The notes under the pieces: model-generated
Databases searched by the model: none
What the model saw: only the letters and a program-made list of their open reading frames with translations
Told to the model about the DNA's origin: nothing
Part shown: positions 1 through 9,206 of the stretch, piece by piece
Numbering within the stretch: position 1 is the stretch's first letter
Layout: every line of letters starts with the position of its first letter
NCBI RefSeq assembly: GCF_037940415.1
Contig: NZ_CP149798.1
Span: 6,977,001-7,041,000 of the forward strand
Reading direction: 5' to 3'
DNA: 64,000 nt
From: Streptomyces sp. f51
Lineage (GTDB): Bacteria; Actinomycetota; Actinomycetes; Streptomycetales; Streptomycetaceae
Program-made: the position numbers and the translations under genes

Positions 1-54
1 CGGTCGAGTTGGTTTCTGATCGATTTCCGGCCTCCCCGCCGTCCGACTCGACCG
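1..54. promoter_or_regulatory. Inverted repeat upstream of sugar operon
   Basis: CGGTCGAGT at 1-9 is the exact reverse complement of ACTCGACCG at 46-54, about 20 bp before the first gene of the galactoside operon. It could be an operator pair or a leader hairpin. It starts at the window edge, so it may be longer. No regulator gene is visible next to it. Confidence 0.35.
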
Positions 55-76
55 AACCCTGCCCTCAGGAGCCGCC

Positions 77-1387
77 ATGTACCTTCCCCTCTCGGGTCCG
101 TCCGCCCCGACCCCCAGCCGTCGCACCCTGCTCCGCGGAATCGGCGGCGCGGCCGTCCTCGGCGCCGGCATACCCCTGCTGAGCGCCTGCGGCAGCAGCG
201 GCACGGCGTCGGACCCCAAGACGGTCACGGTCGGCTCCAACGCGTCCGACGCCGTGCCGAAGAAGGCCTTCGCCGACGTCTACGCGGCCTACAAGAAGCA
301 GTCCGGCATCACGGTCGACGTCAACACGAAGGACCACAACACCTTCCAGGAGCAGATCAACTCGTATCTGCAAGGCACCCCGGACGACGTCTTCAACTGG
401 TTCGCCGGCTACCGCATGCAGTTCTTCGCGGCCAAGAAGCTCGCGACGCCCATCGACGACGTGTGGGCCAAGATCGGGGACAACTTCCCCGACGCGATGA
501 AGAAGCTCAGCAAGGGCGAGGACGGCAAGTACTACTTCGTGCCGATGACCACGTACCCGTGGGCGGTCTTCTACCGCAAGAGCGTCTTCCAGCAGCACGG
601 CTACAAGGTCCCCACCACCTGGGACGAACTCGTCGCCCTGTGCAAGCAGATGAAGAAGGACAAGCTCGTCCCGATCGCCTTCGGCGACAAGGACGCCTGG
701 CCCGCGATGGGCACCTTCGACCAGATCAACTTCCGCCTCAACGGCTACGACTTCCACGTCCAGCTCATGGCGGGCAAGGCATCCTGGACCGACGCCAAGG
801 TCAAGGCCGCCTTCGACCACTGGGCCGAACTCCTCCCGTACCACCAGGACGGCTTCATGGGCCGCACCTGGCAGGACGCGGCCCAGACACTGGTGGCCAA
901 GAAGGCCGGCATGTACCTCCTCGGCACCTTCGTGGCCCAGCAGTTCACCAACAAGGCCGACCTGGACGACCTCGACTTCTTCCCCTTCCCGGAGATCAAC
1001 TCCGCGTACGGGCAGGACACCGTGGAGGCGCCCACCGACGGTCTCATGGTCAGCAAGGCCCCCAAGAACCACGACGGCGTCCTCAAGCTCCTGGAGTACA
1101 TGGGCAGTCCGGCCGCGGAGGAGCTCTACCTCAAGGGCGACCCGAGCGTGGTGGCCGCCTCCAGCAAGGCCGACACCTCCGCGTACTCGGCGCTCCAGAA
1201 GAAGGCGTTCGACATGATCGGGGGTGCCAAGTCCCTGACCCAGTTCATGGACCGCGACTCCCGCCCGGACTTCACCTCCACGGTGATGCAGCCCGGACTC
1301 CAGAAGTTCCTCCAGAACCCCAAGGACGTGGACAGTCTGCTGTCCTCGATCGAGCGCCAGAAGAAGCAGATCTTCGCGACCGCGTGA
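77..1387 (+). CDS. ABC sugar transporter, substrate-binding lipoprotein
   Basis: Predicted lipid-anchored protein that captures a sugar outside the cell and delivers it to the two permeases encoded next. Its 436 residues match family 1 extracellular solute-binding proteins. The N terminus has a twin-arginine-like SRRTLL at residues 14-19, a hydrophobic run and a lipobox LSAC, so Cys38 would carry the lipid. The ATG follows a CAGGAG ribosome site. It opens a five-gene run with coupled reading frames. No transporter ATPase is encoded here; such streptomycete importers commonly share an ATPase such as MsiK (general knowledge). The downstream glycosidases suggest galactosides as cargo, which is inference. 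Confidence 0.9.
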   Translation: MYLPLSGPSAPTPSRRTLLRGIGGAAVLGAGIPLLSACGSSGTASDPKTVTVGSNASDAVPKKAFADVYAAYKKQSGITVDVNTKDHNTFQEQINSYLQGTPDDVFNWFAGYRMQFFAAKKLATPIDDVWAKIGDNFPDAMKKLSKGEDGKYYFVPMTTYPWAVFYRKSVFQQHGYKVPTTWDELVALCKQMKKDKLVPIAFGDKDAWPAMGTFDQINFRLNGYDFHVQLMAGKASWTDAKVKAAFDHWAELLPYHQDGFMGRTWQDAAQTLVAKKAGMYLLGTFVAQQFTNKADLDDLDFFPFPEINSAYGQDTVEAPTDGLMVSKAPKNHDGVLKLLEYMGSPAAEELYLKGDPSVVAASSKADTSAYSALQKKAFDMIGGAKSLTQFMDRDSRPDFTSTVMQPGLQKFLQNPKDVDSLLSSIERQKKQIFATA

Positions 1388-2376
1388 ACGACACCATGAC
1401 CACCGACACCACCACGAAGTCCCCGGAGGCGGCCGACGCGCCGCCTTCGGGTGCTGCCTCCGCTCCGAAGCGGGCCGCACGGGGCCACCGCCGCCTGCTG
1501 ACCCGCCGTGACCGGATCACACTCGCCTTCATGGCGGGCGTGCCCACGGTCCTGCACGTGGCCCTCGTCTGGGTCACCGCCCTCGCCTCCATCGCCCTCG
1601 CCTTCACCACCTGGGACGGCATCGGGTTCGACTCCATCCAGTGGGTGGGCCTCCAGAACTTCCGGCAACTCTTCGCCGACAACCCGCAGTTCTGGCCCGC
1701 CCTCCAGCACAACGTCGTCTGGTTCGTCGTCCTCATCCTGATCCCGACACCGCTCGGCCTCTTCCTGGCCGTCCAGCTCGACAAGAACATCCGCTTCAGC
1801 CGCGTCTACCAGACCGCGTTCTTCCTGCCGGTCGTCATCTCGATGGCCTGCATCGGCTTCGTCTGGCAGCTCGTCTACAACCCGGACACGGGCCTGATCA
1901 ACAGCCTCATCGGCGCCAACAAGCCGGGCCACTACATCGACTGGATCGGCGACCCCAAGCTCAACCTGTGGGCCGTCCTCGTCGCGGCCTCCTGGCGCCA
2001 CACCGGCTACATGATGATCCTCTACCTGGCCGGCCTGAAGGGCATCGACCCCTCGCTCAGAGAGGCGTCCTCGCTGGACGGCGCCAACGAGTGGCAGACG
2101 TTCAAGCACGTCGTCTTCCCGACGCTGCGCCCCACCAACACGGTCGTCCTGGTCGTCACCATCATCGAGTCGCTGCGCGCGTTCGACCTGGTCTTCGTCT
2201 TCAACAAGGGCGCCCAGGGAACCGAGTTGCTCTCGATCCTGGTGACCAACAACATCATCGGCGAGTCCAGCCGGATCGGTTACGGCTCCGCGATCGCGGT
2301 GGTCCTGCTCGTCATCTCGCTCGTCGTGATCATCCCGTACCTGGTGGCCACCTTCCGGAAGGAGCGGCGATCGTGA
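1384..2376 (+). CDS. ABC sugar transporter permease (MalF type)
   Basis: First inner-membrane permease of the importer, about 330 residues. An N-terminal cytoplasmic tail rich in Thr, Ala and Pro precedes roughly six hydrophobic segments. The EAA loop that docks the ATPase is visible late in the protein as REASSLDGANEW. GTG at 1384 overlaps the TGA of the binding-protein gene (GTGA), the usual sign of coupling; an ATG at 1396 is an alternative start. The order binding protein, MalF-like, MalG-like is standard for the CUT1 carbohydrate transporter family. Substrate is inferred from neighbours only. Confidence 0.9.
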   Translation: MNDTMTTDTTTKSPEAADAPPSGAASAPKRAARGHRRLLTRRDRITLAFMAGVPTVLHVALVWVTALASIALAFTTWDGIGFDSIQWVGLQNFRQLFADNPQFWPALQHNVVWFVVLILIPTPLGLFLAVQLDKNIRFSRVYQTAFFLPVVISMACIGFVWQLVYNPDTGLINSLIGANKPGHYIDWIGDPKLNLWAVLVAASWRHTGYMMILYLAGLKGIDPSLREASSLDGANEWQTFKHVVFPTLRPTNTVVLVVTIIESLRAFDLVFVFNKGAQGTELLSILVTNNIIGESSRIGYGSAIAVVLLVISLVVIIPYLVATFRKERRS

Positions 2377-3269
2377 GCGCCCCCACCCTCGCGGCCGGCG
2401 GGCGGGCGCGGCGCGCGCCCGTCCGGCCCGCCCGCGTCCTGCTGCACGTCTTCCTCGCCGGCACCGCGCTGGCCTGGCTCGCCCCGCTGCTGTGGGCGAT
2501 GTTCTCGGCCCTGCGCCCGTACGGCGAGACCAGCGCCAAGGGCTATGTGTCCTGGCCGGACACCCTGAACTTCGACAACTTCAAGAACGCGTTCGAGCAG
2601 TCGGACATGACGCACTACTTCGTCAACACCCTGCTGATCGCGGTGCCGGCCGTGCTGCTGACGCTGTTCCTGTCCTCGATGGTCGCCTTCTACGTCAGCC
2701 GCTTCGACTTCCGCCTCAACCTCTTTCTGCTGCTGGTCTTCACGGCCGGCAACCTGCTGCCACAGCAGGTCGTCATCACCCCGCTGTACCGGATGTACCT
2801 GCTCACCGACCTGCCGGGCATCACGGCGAGCGGCAAGCTGTACGACTCCGCGCTCGGTCTGGTGCTCATCCACGTGGCGTTCCAGTCCGGGTTCTGCGCG
2901 TTCGTGCTGAGCAACTACATGCGCTCGCTGCCGCACGAGCTGACCGAGGCCGCGCTCGTGGACGGAGCGTCGGTGTGGCGGCTGTACTGGCAGATCACCC
3001 TGCCCCTGTGCAAGCCCGCGATGGCGGCACTGGCGACGCTTTTGTCGATCTGGATATACAACGACTTCTTCTGGGCCCTCGTCCTGATCTCGACCGGCGA
3101 GAACATGCCGATCACCTCGGCGCTCAACAACCTCTCCGGCGAGTACTTCACCGACCCCAACCTCGTCGCCTCCGGCGCCCTGCTCACCGCGATCCCCACG
3201 CTCGTCGTGTACTTCGCGCTCCAGCGGCAGTTCGTCAGCGGTCTGACCCTCGGTGCCAACAAGAGCTGA
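2373..3269 (+). CDS. ABC sugar transporter permease (MalG type)
   Basis: Second membrane permease of the same importer, 298 residues with about six membrane segments. The EAA loop reads EAALVDGASVWRLYW. The GTG start at 2373 overlaps the stop of the preceding permease gene, again as GTGA, so the two subunits should be made in equal amounts. About 50 bp separate it from the alpha-galactosidase gene, the only real gap in the operon. Confidence 0.9.
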   Translation: MSAPTLAAGGRARRAPVRPARVLLHVFLAGTALAWLAPLLWAMFSALRPYGETSAKGYVSWPDTLNFDNFKNAFEQSDMTHYFVNTLLIAVPAVLLTLFLSSMVAFYVSRFDFRLNLFLLLVFTAGNLLPQQVVITPLYRMYLLTDLPGITASGKLYDSALGLVLIHVAFQSGFCAFVLSNYMRSLPHELTEAALVDGASVWRLYWQITLPLCKPAMAALATLLSIWIYNDFFWALVLISTGENMPITSALNNLSGEYFTDPNLVASGALLTAIPTLVVYFALQRQFVSGLTLGANKS

Positions 3270-3318
3270 GACGACACCCTCCGGAACTCCCAGGCGGCTT
3301 CACGTGAAAGAGAACGAC

Positions 3319-4644
3319 GTGCCCCCATCCTTCACCCCCGTGGCCTCCGTACCCGTGGACCCGCGCACCGCACGGGTCCACGAGGAGGGCTGGCAGTCCT
3401 GGAGCCCCAGCGGCTCCTACGCCCTCGACGACACTCCGTACCGCCCGACGAACGACAACTGGGCGACCGTCTGCTACCGGCCCGGCCGCACCGTCCCGCC
3501 CGCGACCTTCCAGGGCGAGGGACTGCTCGCGCTGGACCCGGGCGACGGCTCCCCGGTCCGGCTGTGGGCCGCGCCCGACCCGGCGGGACCGGTCCCCTCG
3601 ATCCGGCTGACCGTCCGGGACGGCCGCGCCGAGATCAGCGCCGACGGCCCCGTCACCGAGTCCTCCCACTCCGGACCGGACGGAATCCAGGGCGCGCTCG
3701 CCGCCTGGGCCGACGCCCTCGCGATCCCCGCGCCGCGGCCCGCGCCGACGGTGTGGTGCTCCTGGTACGAGTACTTCACCGCCGTCACCGAGGACGACAT
3801 CCACGAGAACCTCCAGGCGATGGACACCCTCGGCCTCCCCGTCGAGGTCGTCCAGATCGACGACGGCTACCAGAGCGCCCTCGGCGACTGGCTCACCCTC
3901 TCCGGCCGCTTCCGCTCCCGCGCGGCCCTCGCCGACACCATCCGCGCGCGCGGCCGCCGCGCGGGCATCTGGACCGCCCCGTTCCTCGTCGCGCCGCACA
4001 GCGAACTCGCCGCACACCACCCCGAGTGGCTGGTCCACGACGAGCAGGGCGCGCCCGTGCACGCCGGGCACAACTGGAACCACGACCTGTTCACCCTCGA
4101 CATCACCCACCCCGAGGCCCGCGCGTATCTGTCCGAGGTCTTCACCACCCTGCGCGCCGAGGGCTACGACTACTTCAAGACGGACTTCCTCTACGCGGGA
4201 GCCCTGGACGGCGTACGGCACTCCGGAGCCGACGCCCCGACCGCCTACCGCGACGGAATCGCCCTGATCCGCGAGGCCATCGGCCCCGACGCCTACCTCC
4301 TCGGCTGCGGAGCCCCGGCCCTGCCGTCCATCGGCCTGTTCGACGCGATGCGGGTCAGCCCCGACACGGCACCGCACCGGCGCCCCGAGGCGGGCGACTA
4401 CAGCCAACCCGGCCAGGACGCGGCCGAGTTCACCGGCGCGGGCCGCCAATGGCAGCACGGACGCCTGTGGATCAACGATCCCGACTGCCTGATGGCCCGC
4501 CCCGCCGTCGAGACCCGCGAACGCTGGGCGGCCCATGTCGAGGCCACGGGCGGCCTGATGGCCTCCAGCGACCGGCTGCTGTCCCTGGACGAGTGGGGCG
4601 TGGCCACCACCCGCCGACTGCTGTCCCCGGGAGGGTCCGCATGA
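3319..4644 (+). CDS. Alpha-galactosidase, GH36 (melibiase)
   Basis: Predicted cytoplasmic enzyme that cleaves terminal alpha-linked galactose from oligosaccharides such as melibiose or raffinose. About 441 residues, shorter than the roughly 700 of classical GH36 enzymes because the large N-terminal beta-sandwich is reduced. Visible marks are VWCSWYEYF, VVQIDDGYQ and YFKTDFLY; the Asp of KTD, about residue 289, is the expected nucleophile. The start is uncertain: GTG 3319 is preceded by AAAGAGAA, GTG 3304 is the alternative. The stop overlaps the GH42 start as ATGA. Together with the importer this indicates galactoside catabolism. Confidence 0.85.
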   Translation: MPPSFTPVASVPVDPRTARVHEEGWQSWSPSGSYALDDTPYRPTNDNWATVCYRPGRTVPPATFQGEGLLALDPGDGSPVRLWAAPDPAGPVPSIRLTVRDGRAEISADGPVTESSHSGPDGIQGALAAWADALAIPAPRPAPTVWCSWYEYFTAVTEDDIHENLQAMDTLGLPVEVVQIDDGYQSALGDWLTLSGRFRSRAALADTIRARGRRAGIWTAPFLVAPHSELAAHHPEWLVHDEQGAPVHAGHNWNHDLFTLDITHPEARAYLSEVFTTLRAEGYDYFKTDFLYAGALDGVRHSGADAPTAYRDGIALIREAIGPDAYLLGCGAPALPSIGLFDAMRVSPDTAPHRRPEAGDYSQPGQDAAEFTGAGRQWQHGRLWINDPDCLMARPAVETRERWAAHVEATGGLMASSDRLLSLDEWGVATTRRLLSPGGSA

Positions 4645-6671
4645 GCGCCGAACGCACCCTGTCCGTCCCCGGCATCGTCTACGGCGGCGACTACAACCCC
4701 GAGCAGTGGCCCGAGGAGACCTGGGCCGAGGACATGCGCCTGATGCGCGAGGCCGGCGTCACCATGGTCAGCGTCGGCATCTTCTCCTGGGCACTCATGG
4801 AGCCGGCCGAGGGCACGTACGACTTCACCCGCATGGACCGGGTCCTGGACCTCCTCCACGAGAACGGCATCGCCGCCGACCTCGCCACCCCGACCGCCGC
4901 GCCCCCCGCCTGGTTCTTCCGGGCGCATCCCGAGGCGCTCCCGGTCGACCGGGACGGCCGGACGCTGACCTACGGCAGCCGCCAGACCTTCTGCCCGAGC
5001 AGCCCCGCCTACCGCGAGGCCGCCCTGCGCGTCACCGAGGCCCTCGCCGAACGCTACGCCGCCCACCCGGCCGTCGTGATGTGGCACGTCCACAACGAGT
5101 ACGGCTGCCACAACGCGGCCTGCTACTGCGACACCAGCGCCCGGTCCTTCCGCCGCTGGCTGCGGGCCCGCTACGGCGACGACCTCGCGGCCCTCAACCA
5201 CGCCTGGGGCACCACGTTCTGGAGCCAGTGGTACCACGACTGGGAGGAGGTCCTGCCGCCGCGCGCCACCGGCGCCGTACCCAACCCCACGCACCAGCTG
5301 GACTGGCGCCGCTTCTGCTCCGACGAACTGCTGTCGCTGTACACGGCGGAGCGGGACGTCCTGCGCGCCGCCGCCCCGTCGACCCCGGCCACCACCAACT
5401 TCATGGTGATGGACGTCTTCGACGCGCTCGACTACTGGCGGTGGGCCCCGGAACTCGACATCGTCTCCAACGACCACTACCTGATGTCCGCCGACCCGGC
5501 CTCCGAGATCGACGTCGCCCTGTGCGGCGATCTGACCCGGTCGCTCGCCGGCGGTCCCTGGCTGCTCATGGAGCACTCCACGGGCGCCGTCAACTGGCAG
5601 CCCGTCAACCGCGCCAAGGTCCCCGGCGAGATGCGCCGCAACGCCCTGGCCCACGTGGCCCACGGCGCCGACGGCATCGCCTACTTCCAGTGGCGGGCCG
5701 CCAAGGCGGGCGCCGAACAGTGGCACTCGGCCATGCTCCCGCACGCGGGCACGGACAGCCGCATCTGGCAGGACGTGGTCCGCCTCGGCGCCGACCTCGG
5801 GGCCCTGGCCGAGGTGCGCGGCAGCACCGGCACGGCCGAGGTTGCCATCGTCTGGGACTGGAACGCCCGCTGGGCCCTGGAGCTGCCCTCCCAGCCCAGC
5901 GGCGCCCTGCGGTACCAGGACCTGGTGCGGGCCTGGTACGAGCCGCTGTGGCGGGCGGGCGTGGCCGTCGACTTCGTCCGCCCGGACGCGGACCTGTCGG
6001 CCTACCGCCTGGTCCTGGCCCCGAGCCTCTACCTCGTCGACGACGCGGGCGCGGCCAACCTGAGCGCGCACGTCGAGCGCGGTGGCACCCTCGCCGTCGG
6101 CTTCCACAGCGGCGCCGTCGACGAGAACTGCCACATCAGGCTGGGCGGTTACCCGGGAGCGTTCCGTGAGACCCTCGGCATCCGCGGCGACGAGCTGTTC
6201 CCCCTGCTCCCCGGCGAGTCCGCGGGCCTGACGGGCCAGGTGCCACCGGGGGCCACGGCCACCCTGTGGTCGGAGCGGGTGCGCCTCAACGGCGCCGAGG
6301 CGATCGCCACGTACACGGACGGACCCCTGGCCGGTGTTCCCGCCGTGACACGGAACGCCCAAGGGACGGGCACCGCCTGGTACTTGGCGACGTTCCCGGA
6401 CCCGGACACCCTCGCCGCGCTGCTGGACCGCGTGCGCGCCGAGGCGGGGGTGGCCGACGCGGGTGACGTCCCGCCGGGAGTGGAGAGCGTCCGCCGCCGC
6501 GGCCGGGACGCCGACTACGTGTTCCTCATCGACCACGCGGGCCGGGGCGCGGAGATCCCCGTCCCGCCGGGAGCCACCGAACTCCTCACCGGCAAGCCCC
6601 TGTCGGGCTCGGTGAGGATCGAACCCGGTGAGATCGCGGTGGTGCGGGAGCCTCGGACGACCGACGGGTGA
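4641..6671 (+). CDS. Beta-galactosidase, GH42
   Basis: Predicted cytoplasmic beta-galactosidase of 676 residues, the usual GH42 length. The N terminus GGDYNPEQWP is the family signature. The acid/base Glu is in MWHVHNEYG (about Glu153) and the nucleophile in LLMEHSTG (about Glu311). Cysteines in CHNAACYC, just after the acid/base site, match the zinc cluster of many GH42 enzymes. The catalytic barrel is followed by a trimerisation-like domain and a small beta domain. ATG overlaps the upstream stop. With GH36 it lets the cell use both alpha- and beta-galactosides after import (inference). Confidence 0.92.
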   Translation: MSAERTLSVPGIVYGGDYNPEQWPEETWAEDMRLMREAGVTMVSVGIFSWALMEPAEGTYDFTRMDRVLDLLHENGIAADLATPTAAPPAWFFRAHPEALPVDRDGRTLTYGSRQTFCPSSPAYREAALRVTEALAERYAAHPAVVMWHVHNEYGCHNAACYCDTSARSFRRWLRARYGDDLAALNHAWGTTFWSQWYHDWEEVLPPRATGAVPNPTHQLDWRRFCSDELLSLYTAERDVLRAAAPSTPATTNFMVMDVFDALDYWRWAPELDIVSNDHYLMSADPASEIDVALCGDLTRSLAGGPWLLMEHSTGAVNWQPVNRAKVPGEMRRNALAHVAHGADGIAYFQWRAAKAGAEQWHSAMLPHAGTDSRIWQDVVRLGADLGALAEVRGSTGTAEVAIVWDWNARWALELPSQPSGALRYQDLVRAWYEPLWRAGVAVDFVRPDADLSAYRLVLAPSLYLVDDAGAANLSAHVERGGTLAVGFHSGAVDENCHIRLGGYPGAFRETLGIRGDELFPLLPGESAGLTGQVPPGATATLWSERVRLNGAEAIATYTDGPLAGVPAVTRNAQGTGTAWYLATFPDPDTLAALLDRVRAEAGVADAGDVPPGVESVRRRGRDADYVFLIDHAGRGAEIPVPPGATELLTGKPLSGSVRIEPGEIAVVREPRTTDG

Positions 6672-6680
6672 GGCGCCGTC

Positions 6681-6710
6681 CGGCGGGGCGGGTCCGGGCC
6701 CGCCCCGCCG
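6681..6710. terminator. Bidirectional terminator hairpin
   Basis: A perfect 12-bp stem, CGGCGGGGCGGG pairing with CCCGCCCCGCCG around the loop TCCGGG, fills the gap between two convergent genes (stops at 6671 and 6717). There is no T-run, as is common in Streptomyces. Confidence 0.85.
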
Positions 6711-6716
6711 AACGGA

Positions 6717-8366
6717 TCAGTGCAGCGGCAGCACGGCGGTGTGTTCCTCCCGCACGGCGTCCAGGGAACGGGGGTCCAGGCCCAGCAGGCGCAGGATCGT
6801 GGGCGCGATCTGTGCGGTCCGCACACCCGCCGTGTCACGGACACCCTCCGGAACCGAGGCGCCGGACACCACCAGGGGGACGTCGAGGTCGTCGGCGTGG
6901 GCGCCACCGTGCTCGGCGATCTTCTTGGTCCCACCGGTGTAGACGACCCCGTACTGCGTGAGACCGAACACGTCGGGAACGCGGGTGTCGCCGGCCGCGG
7001 CGTGGAAGTACCGGGCCGCGGCCCGTCCGGCGTAGACCTTCGCGAGCCCGCCGTGGGTGAAGGACCTGGGCGCCGCGTCGATGTCGGTGCCGGTGCCGCT
7101 GCGGCCGAGCAGGTAGTCCTTGGCGAACTCCGTGGCGGCCCGGGAGCGGTCGGTCAGCCAGAGGAGCATCGCGTCGTCGTCCACGGCGTGCGCGACCAGG
7201 TTCCCGGCACCGGGGTGGAGCTGCTTCCAGGCGGCGTCGAGGCCGGCCAGCAGCGGGGCGTCGTCGATCCGGGTGAGCGCGGCCGGGTCGGTCGGCGACT
7301 GGCCGTGCTTGGCGGACAGGATGACCGTGGTGCTGCCGGCCAGATGGCGCCGGGCGAGCTCCGACGTCAGTTCGCCGATCCGGGCGTCGACGAAGTCCAG
7401 GTTCTTCTCCAGCAGCGGCCCGGGCACGCTCCCGGCCGTGTAGCCGCCCTTGAGACCGTCGGAGGCCGGCAGCTTCTGCGCGGTGGAGACCGACTGGAAG
7501 TTCAGCCCGAAGACCGCCGGGGTGCCGACCCGGTGGGTGCCGCCGTGGTCGTAGCCGTCGATCTCGTTCAGGACGGCCTTCACCTTGTAGCCGTCGTACT
7601 GCTCGGTGGCCCGGTTGTCCTTCGTCCAGTCGTTCCCGGCCGGGTAGCCGAGGGCGTCGCTGTTGATCTCTGGTGTGAACAGGTCCTGGACACCGCTGCC
7701 CGAGGGGCCGCCGAGGATCTCGTACGCGGGGTGCTTGTCCGACCACGCGGTGCGCAGGCCCGCCGCGCGGGCCACCTCGAAGACGGTGTTCACCCTGAGG
7801 TACGCGTGCGGCGGGAGCGGCCGGCACGTGTGCGGATCGACCGGCAGCTTCGCGGTGTCGAGCAGGCCCGCCGGCGCGCCCGTCATCGACAGGATGCCGT
7901 CCGGCAGACCGGTCAGGCCCTGGCCCGCGTCGAGCGAGGAGGGCTTGCGGTCCAGGTCCTCGGTGAGGTCCACCTCGGCGCCGGGCCGCACCCCCTGGCA
8001 GGCGGTGGTCCCGGCCGGGAGCAGCGCGGAGTCGTAGGTGTCGTCGTAGTAGACGCCGGTGGTGCCCGGGCCGCCGCCCGTCACCTGGGCGACCATGCCG
8101 GGGAAGGAGTCGGACGGGGTCGTGGTCCTGGCGTGGGTGTACTCCACACCGCCGCCCACCAGCCGCGCCAGCGCCGACTTCGGGTGCAGGGAGACGTACC
8201 GGGCCAGGTCCGCCTGGTGCAGTCCGTCGACGGAGACGAGCAGCACGTGCCGGGTGTCGTCCCGGCGGTGGGAGGCGGCGAAGGCGTCGGGCTGGGCCAG
8301 GGTCGCCCCGGTCAGCACCCCGGCGGCGGTGAGCAGGGCCGCGGACCTGACATGGTGTCTGGACAT
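6717..8366 (-). CDS. Secreted type I phosphodiesterase / nucleotide pyrophosphatase
   Basis: Predicted exported enzyme of the alkaline-phosphatase superfamily, 549 residues, that would hydrolyse phosphodiester or phosphonate bonds outside the cell. The signal peptide is MSRHHVRSAALLTAAG followed by a cut near QPDAFAA. Metal and nucleophile motifs of the family are VSVDGLHQ, TTTPSDSFPGM with a Thr/Ser nucleophile, and the late AKHGQSPTD. The ATG at 8366 is chosen over a longer frame because GGGAGAA lies just before it and it begins a proper signal peptide. It stands alone and faces the GH42 gene. Exact substrate is not visible. Confidence 0.85.
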   Translation of the reverse strand: MSRHHVRSAALLTAAGVLTGATLAQPDAFAASHRRDDTRHVLLVSVDGLHQADLARYVSLHPKSALARLVGGGVEYTHARTTTPSDSFPGMVAQVTGGGPGTTGVYYDDTYDSALLPAGTTACQGVRPGAEVDLTEDLDRKPSSLDAGQGLTGLPDGILSMTGAPAGLLDTAKLPVDPHTCRPLPPHAYLRVNTVFEVARAAGLRTAWSDKHPAYEILGGPSGSGVQDLFTPEINSDALGYPAGNDWTKDNRATEQYDGYKVKAVLNEIDGYDHGGTHRVGTPAVFGLNFQSVSTAQKLPASDGLKGGYTAGSVPGPLLEKNLDFVDARIGELTSELARRHLAGSTTVILSAKHGQSPTDPAALTRIDDAPLLAGLDAAWKQLHPGAGNLVAHAVDDDAMLLWLTDRSRAATEFAKDYLLGRSGTGTDIDAAPRSFTHGGLAKVYAGRAAARYFHAAAGDTRVPDVFGLTQYGVVYTGGTKKIAEHGGAHADDLDVPLVVSGASVPEGVRDTAGVRTAQIAPTILRLLGLDPRSLDAVREEHTAVLPLH

Positions 8367-8551
8367 CGAGTTCTCCCAGGTGTTCGGGGTGCGATTGCCG
8401 CAGCCATCAGAGTCGCGTCCCGTGTACCGCAAACGGCACATGTGTGAACGCATGCGGAATGACCGGTCGGTACTTCGCCAAGCGGGCCCGGCGGGGCTCA
8501 AGTCCGTTCACCCAAGGGGCACTTGATGGCACCGTTCGGTCGTGTACGTCC

Positions 8552-8977
8552 TCAGCGCAGCGGCCGGTCGGGCGGGGGCAGCAGCGGGCCCAGCGGCCCC
8601 AGGTCGAGGTTGAGATCCTCGAGGGTGAGTCCGTGGCTCGCGCACAGGTCCCTCATCCGGTCGTGCAGGACCATCAGCGTCGTTCCGAGCCGCTCCTCGT
8701 CCTCCTCGCTGAGGTCGCCCTGGTCGACCCGCCGCAGCGCCTGACGTTCCATCACCTGGCGCAGCAGCTCGACCAGGGTCAACACCAGGCGCAGGAGGTC
8801 GCGTTCGACCGTGTCGGGGTCGGTGTTGATCCGCCCGGCCGCGGAACGGCCCCGTACACCCGGCCGTGGTCCGTCCGCGGGCTCGGCCGGCAGCAGCCGG
8901 AAGGCCCGCGCCGCGGCCTCCGCCGCCTCTTCGAGGGGATCGGCGGGCCCGGAGCCGCCGTCGCGCTCAGCCGTCAT
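8552..8977 (-). CDS. gvpK: Gas vesicle protein GvpK
   Basis: Accessory gas-vesicle protein of 141 residues, last gene of the gvp operon. It carries the characteristic GvpK core INTDPDTVERDLLRLVL followed by LLRQVMERQALRRVD. GvpK is needed for vesicle assembly in other organisms, with the exact step unclear. Its start overlaps the end of gvpS by 11 bp. The N-terminal 50 residues are Ala/Glu/Pro-rich and poorly conserved. Confidence 0.93.
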   Translation of the reverse strand: MTAERDGGSGPADPLEEAAEAAARAFRLLPAEPADGPRPGVRGRSAAGRINTDPDTVERDLLRLVLTLVELLRQVMERQALRRVDQGDLSEEDEERLGTTLMVLHDRMRDLCASHGLTLEDLNLDLGPLGPLLPPPDRPLR

Positions 8978-9206
8978 GGCCGCCCCGCAAGGGGTCGGGC
9001 CGGTCCCAGGGCGACGGGTTCTCCGAGCTGACGGACACGATCAGCGCGCGCAGCGACACCCGTACGAGATCGATGTCGGCGACGGACAGCACCACGTCAC
9101 CCACCAGGACCACCCCTCCGGCGAGAAGGCGGTCCAGCAGGTCGACGAGAGCGACCTGACGGTCCGGCAGCGGTTGCGCGGCGGCGGAACCGCCGGACCC
9201 CGTCAT
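8967..9206 (-). CDS. gvpS: Gas vesicle protein GvpS (small GvpA-family protein)
   Basis: Small 79-residue protein of the GvpA/J/M/S family. The core VDLLDRLLAGGVVLVGDV then VLSVADIDLVRVSLRALIVSV matches the amphipathic beta-helix fold of vesicle shell proteins. In other organisms GvpS-type proteins are minor components thought to act in nucleation. ATG at 9206 overlaps the gvpL stop (ATGA), so the genes are coupled. An upstream in-frame extension lacks a ribosome site and was not used. Confidence 0.9.
   Translation of the reverse strand: MTGSGGSAAAQPLPDRQVALVDLLDRLLAGGVVLVGDVVLSVADIDLVRVSLRALIVSVSSENPSPWDRPDPLRGGHDG

Noticed and set aside
4398..6536. Long open frame on the minus strand within the GH42 gene
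   Set aside because: It mirrors the GC-rich third positions of the real gene, has no start signal and no protein-family pattern.
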